A stretch of DNA of 6,757 nt from CAVPKN01 sp964588495 (GTDB taxonomy: Bacteria; Chlamydiota; Chlamydiia; Chlamydiales; JAAKFR01): assembly GCA_964588495.1 (NCBI GenBank), contig CAZPPS010000056.1, positions 1 to 6,757 of the forward strand. The letters run 5' to 3'. Positions 5,243 to 6,757 of the stretch are shown here, in pieces. The translations under genes were made by a program, and so were the position numbers. The notes beneath the pieces are model-generated. The model saw only the letters and a program-made list of their open reading frames with translations, was not told where the DNA came from and ran no database searches. Positions within the stretch are counted from its first letter, which is position 1, and each line of letters begins with the position of its first letter.

Positions 5243-6757
5243 ATGCAGAAGGCCCTTCGCTTGCTTTTTAACCTACATCCAGGAGAAGGACGGAAAGCCT
5301 GTCTTTTCATCATCCTGGGGCTTCTATGGAGCGTAGGTAGTTACGGTTCGTTTGTTCTTTCGGAAGGGATGTTTTTGGAGCGTGTCGGCGCCCAATCCTT
5401 GCCAAAGATCTATTTTGCAATTGCAATCGCAATGTGCTCGTTGTCCGCTATCCTCATTTTTGCCCTCAATCGCTTTTCCATCCGTACGCTTCTTTTTTCC
5501 ATCATTTCCCTCTGGATTATCAGCAGCCTGGCTTTTTTTGCCCTCTACCCCCTCTACAGCAGCTCATCGCTTTACTGGTATGTTTACAAAGCTGTTGGAT
5601 GGATCATTCCCATTTCGACCTACATTGTCTTTTGGGCATTTGCCGATCAATATTATGATTTGCAAGATGGGAAACGCTTTTTTTGCCTTTTTAACTCTGT
5701 CACATTCTTGGGAGATGCTTTAGGGGGCGGTTTGATCGCTTCCTGTTTGAATTTTTTAGGTGTGCCTGGGCTGATTTTAGTCTTTGTGGGGGCGATGATT
5801 GCCTCTCTTCCCTTTATTTTTATCATTTCCCGCAAACACGCGCCCATTTTAGAAGAGCATATTGAAAGTGCCGACAGCACCTCCTCCATCGATTTCAAAA
5901 TCATTTTTAAAACGATCTTCAAATCCAAATTTACCATCTATCTGGTTGTCTTCTATTTCTCGATGCAACTTTTGGCAGTTGTGACCGAATTCAACTACAT
6001 GGACACTTATGAAAAAACCTTTGCTTCTGCTCCAGCAAATGCCTTGACCGAATTTAACGGCCGGGTCGGGATGTGGATTTCTTTGGGCAACATGTTGTTC
6101 GGGATGTTCATTTATAGCCGCCTTGTGAAAAAAATGGGGGTCAACAACATCATTGTGATCGCCCCAGCCTTTTTCTTTGCCATTTTTGCCTTTTGGTTTT
6201 ACAAAGATGCGTTGACAATTGCCATTTTTGGGATGATTGCACGGGAAGGGATGGTCTATTCCTTCGACGACAACAATTTAAACCTTCTTATAACCGGCGT
6301 TCCCTCCAAGATCAAAAATCAGGTGAGGGTGGCTGTCGAATCCTTCATTGAGCCGACTGGGATGTTTGCAGCGGCGGCCCTTTTACTGGCCTTTCAGCAG
6401 CATGCCCATTTTTTAGGGCTTGTGATCTCCCTTTCTGCGCTTGCGGTTGTCTTTTTCTTACGGACAAGCTACCCCAAGGCTATTTTCCGCAATCTTGTGG
6501 CCAGCAGCATCCGCTTCGATAAGAAAGTGAAGGATTACCTTGCCCAGTTTTCTAAAAAAGAGCTCAAGAAAACAGAATATTCCCTCCTCTCCAACCTCAA
6601 ATTAAACGGCGAAAAAAAACAGCTGATCGCCTTTGAGTATCTGCTCAAAATCGGCAGCCCTAACGTTTTGCCCCGCCTTTTAAACCATGTGAGCAAACTC
6701 CGGTTACCCGGCAAACTCAGCGCCATCGAGCTTCTCCATGAAAGCCGTTGGTCAAAT
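5243..6757 (+). CDS. NTT/TLC-like nucleotide transporter-type membrane protein with C-terminal helical (HEAT-like) domain (3' partial)
   Basis: The frame is open for 505 codons to the last base of the window, so the C-terminus is missing. Residues 1-410 form a polytopic membrane domain with about ten to twelve helices (for example 19-38, 54-75, 81-103, 117-135, 175-195, 231-248, 276-292, 302-320, 373-385, 389-406). FWAFADQYYDLQDGKRFFCLFN (130-151) and PSKIKNQVRVAVESFIEPTG (354-373) resemble the conserved FWxFAN...AKRFYPLF and late-helix regions of ATP/ADP translocases used by intracellular bacteria to take up host nucleotides. Residues 415-505 are soluble, charged paired helices (FSKKELKKTEYSLLSNL; IAFEYLLKIGSPNVLPRLLNHV) that resemble HEAT repeats; I recall NTT-HEAT fusions in Chlamydiae. 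Whether it transports nucleotides is uncertain. ATG 5243 is the only plausible start: the frame is closed by TAA at 5204-5206, and later Mets would remove helix 1. The ribosome site is weak. Confidence 0.85.
   Translation, partial: MQKALRLLFNLHPGEGRKACLFIILGLLWSVGSYGSFVLSEGMFLERVGAQSLPKIYFAIAIAMCSLSAILIFALNRFSIRTLLFSIISLWIISSLAFFALYPLYSSSSLYWYVYKAVGWIIPISTYIVFWAFADQYYDLQDGKRFFCLFNSVTFLGDALGGGLIASCLNFLGVPGLILVFVGAMIASLPFIFIISRKHAPILEEHIESADSTSSIDFKIIFKTIFKSKFTIYLVVFYFSMQLLAVVTEFNYMDTYEKTFASAPANALTEFNGRVGMWISLGNMLFGMFIYSRLVKKMGVNNIIVIAPAFFFAIFAFWFYKDALTIAIFGMIAREGMVYSFDDNNLNLLITGVPSKIKNQVRVAVESFIEPTGMFAAAALLLAFQQHAHFLGLVISLSALAVVFFLRTSYPKAIFRNLVASSIRFDKKVKDYLAQFSKKELKKTEYSLLSNLKLNGEKKQLIAFEYLLKIGSPNVLPRLLNHVSKLRLPGKLSAIELLHESRWSN

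Noticed and set aside
5032..5313. Overlapping frames on both strands with Pro-Val and Gly-His repeats
   Set aside because: Again a by-product of the GTGCCC hexamers of repeat 3; the frames cross the palindrome, a terminator and the promoter region.
5352..5723. Plus-strand frame of 123 codons inside the NTT-like gene
   Set aside because: It lies in another frame within a long open frame that has coherent transmembrane structure and family-like motifs; the overlapping Ser/Pro/Phe-rich product looks like a shadow.

Overview
The window looks like chromosome from an obligate intracellular bacterium of the Chlamydiae, most likely an environmental, amoeba-associated lineage rather than Chlamydia itself. 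This is an inference from gene content: a nucleotide-transporter-like membrane protein with a soluble helical tail, two small proteins with the paired-helix ('bilobed') hydrophobic profile of inclusion membrane proteins, an NSS-type amino acid transporter, and moderate base composition. No rRNA, tRNA, CRISPR array, transposase or phage gene was seen.

Layout, left to right. (1) 1-1194, plus strand: the C-terminal part of a sodium-dependent amino acid transporter (NSS/SNF family), cut by the window start, followed after one base by a 31-residue one-helix peptide that resembles the small subunits of MetPS-type transporters. (2) 1199-1350: a nested inverted repeat at a convergent gene junction. 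(3) 1361-2503, minus strand: an M29-family metallo-aminopeptidase with all expected metal ligands. (4) 2598-3165, plus strand: a two-gene unit of a TM2-domain protein and a Ser-rich two-helix protein. (5) 3197-3320: a near-perfect 50-bp-arm hairpin, again at a convergent junction. (6) 3330-4262, minus strand: a cation diffusion facilitator. (7) 4389-4985, plus strand: a 198-residue two-helix, Inc-like protein with a very good ribosome binding site, followed by a clean intrinsic terminator. (8) 5054-5168: a third GC-rich inverted repeat. (9) 5243-6757, plus strand: a long reading frame open to the window end, encoding a nucleotide-transporter (NTT/TLC)-like membrane domain followed by the start of a probably HEAT-like helical domain.

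Most genes concern the membrane: amino acid import, metal export, nucleotide-type transport, and small two-helix proteins that could sit in bacterial or host-derived membranes. The aminopeptidase would supply free amino acids from peptides. No single pathway links them.

The most unusual feature is a family of three intergenic palindromes, all built from degenerate tandem hexamers of consensus GTGNCC placed in inverted orientation around a central loop. Two sit between convergent genes and the third between a terminator and a promoter. In two of the three, the arms differ by one tandem unit. They are the best candidates here for an undescribed repeat or regulatory element.
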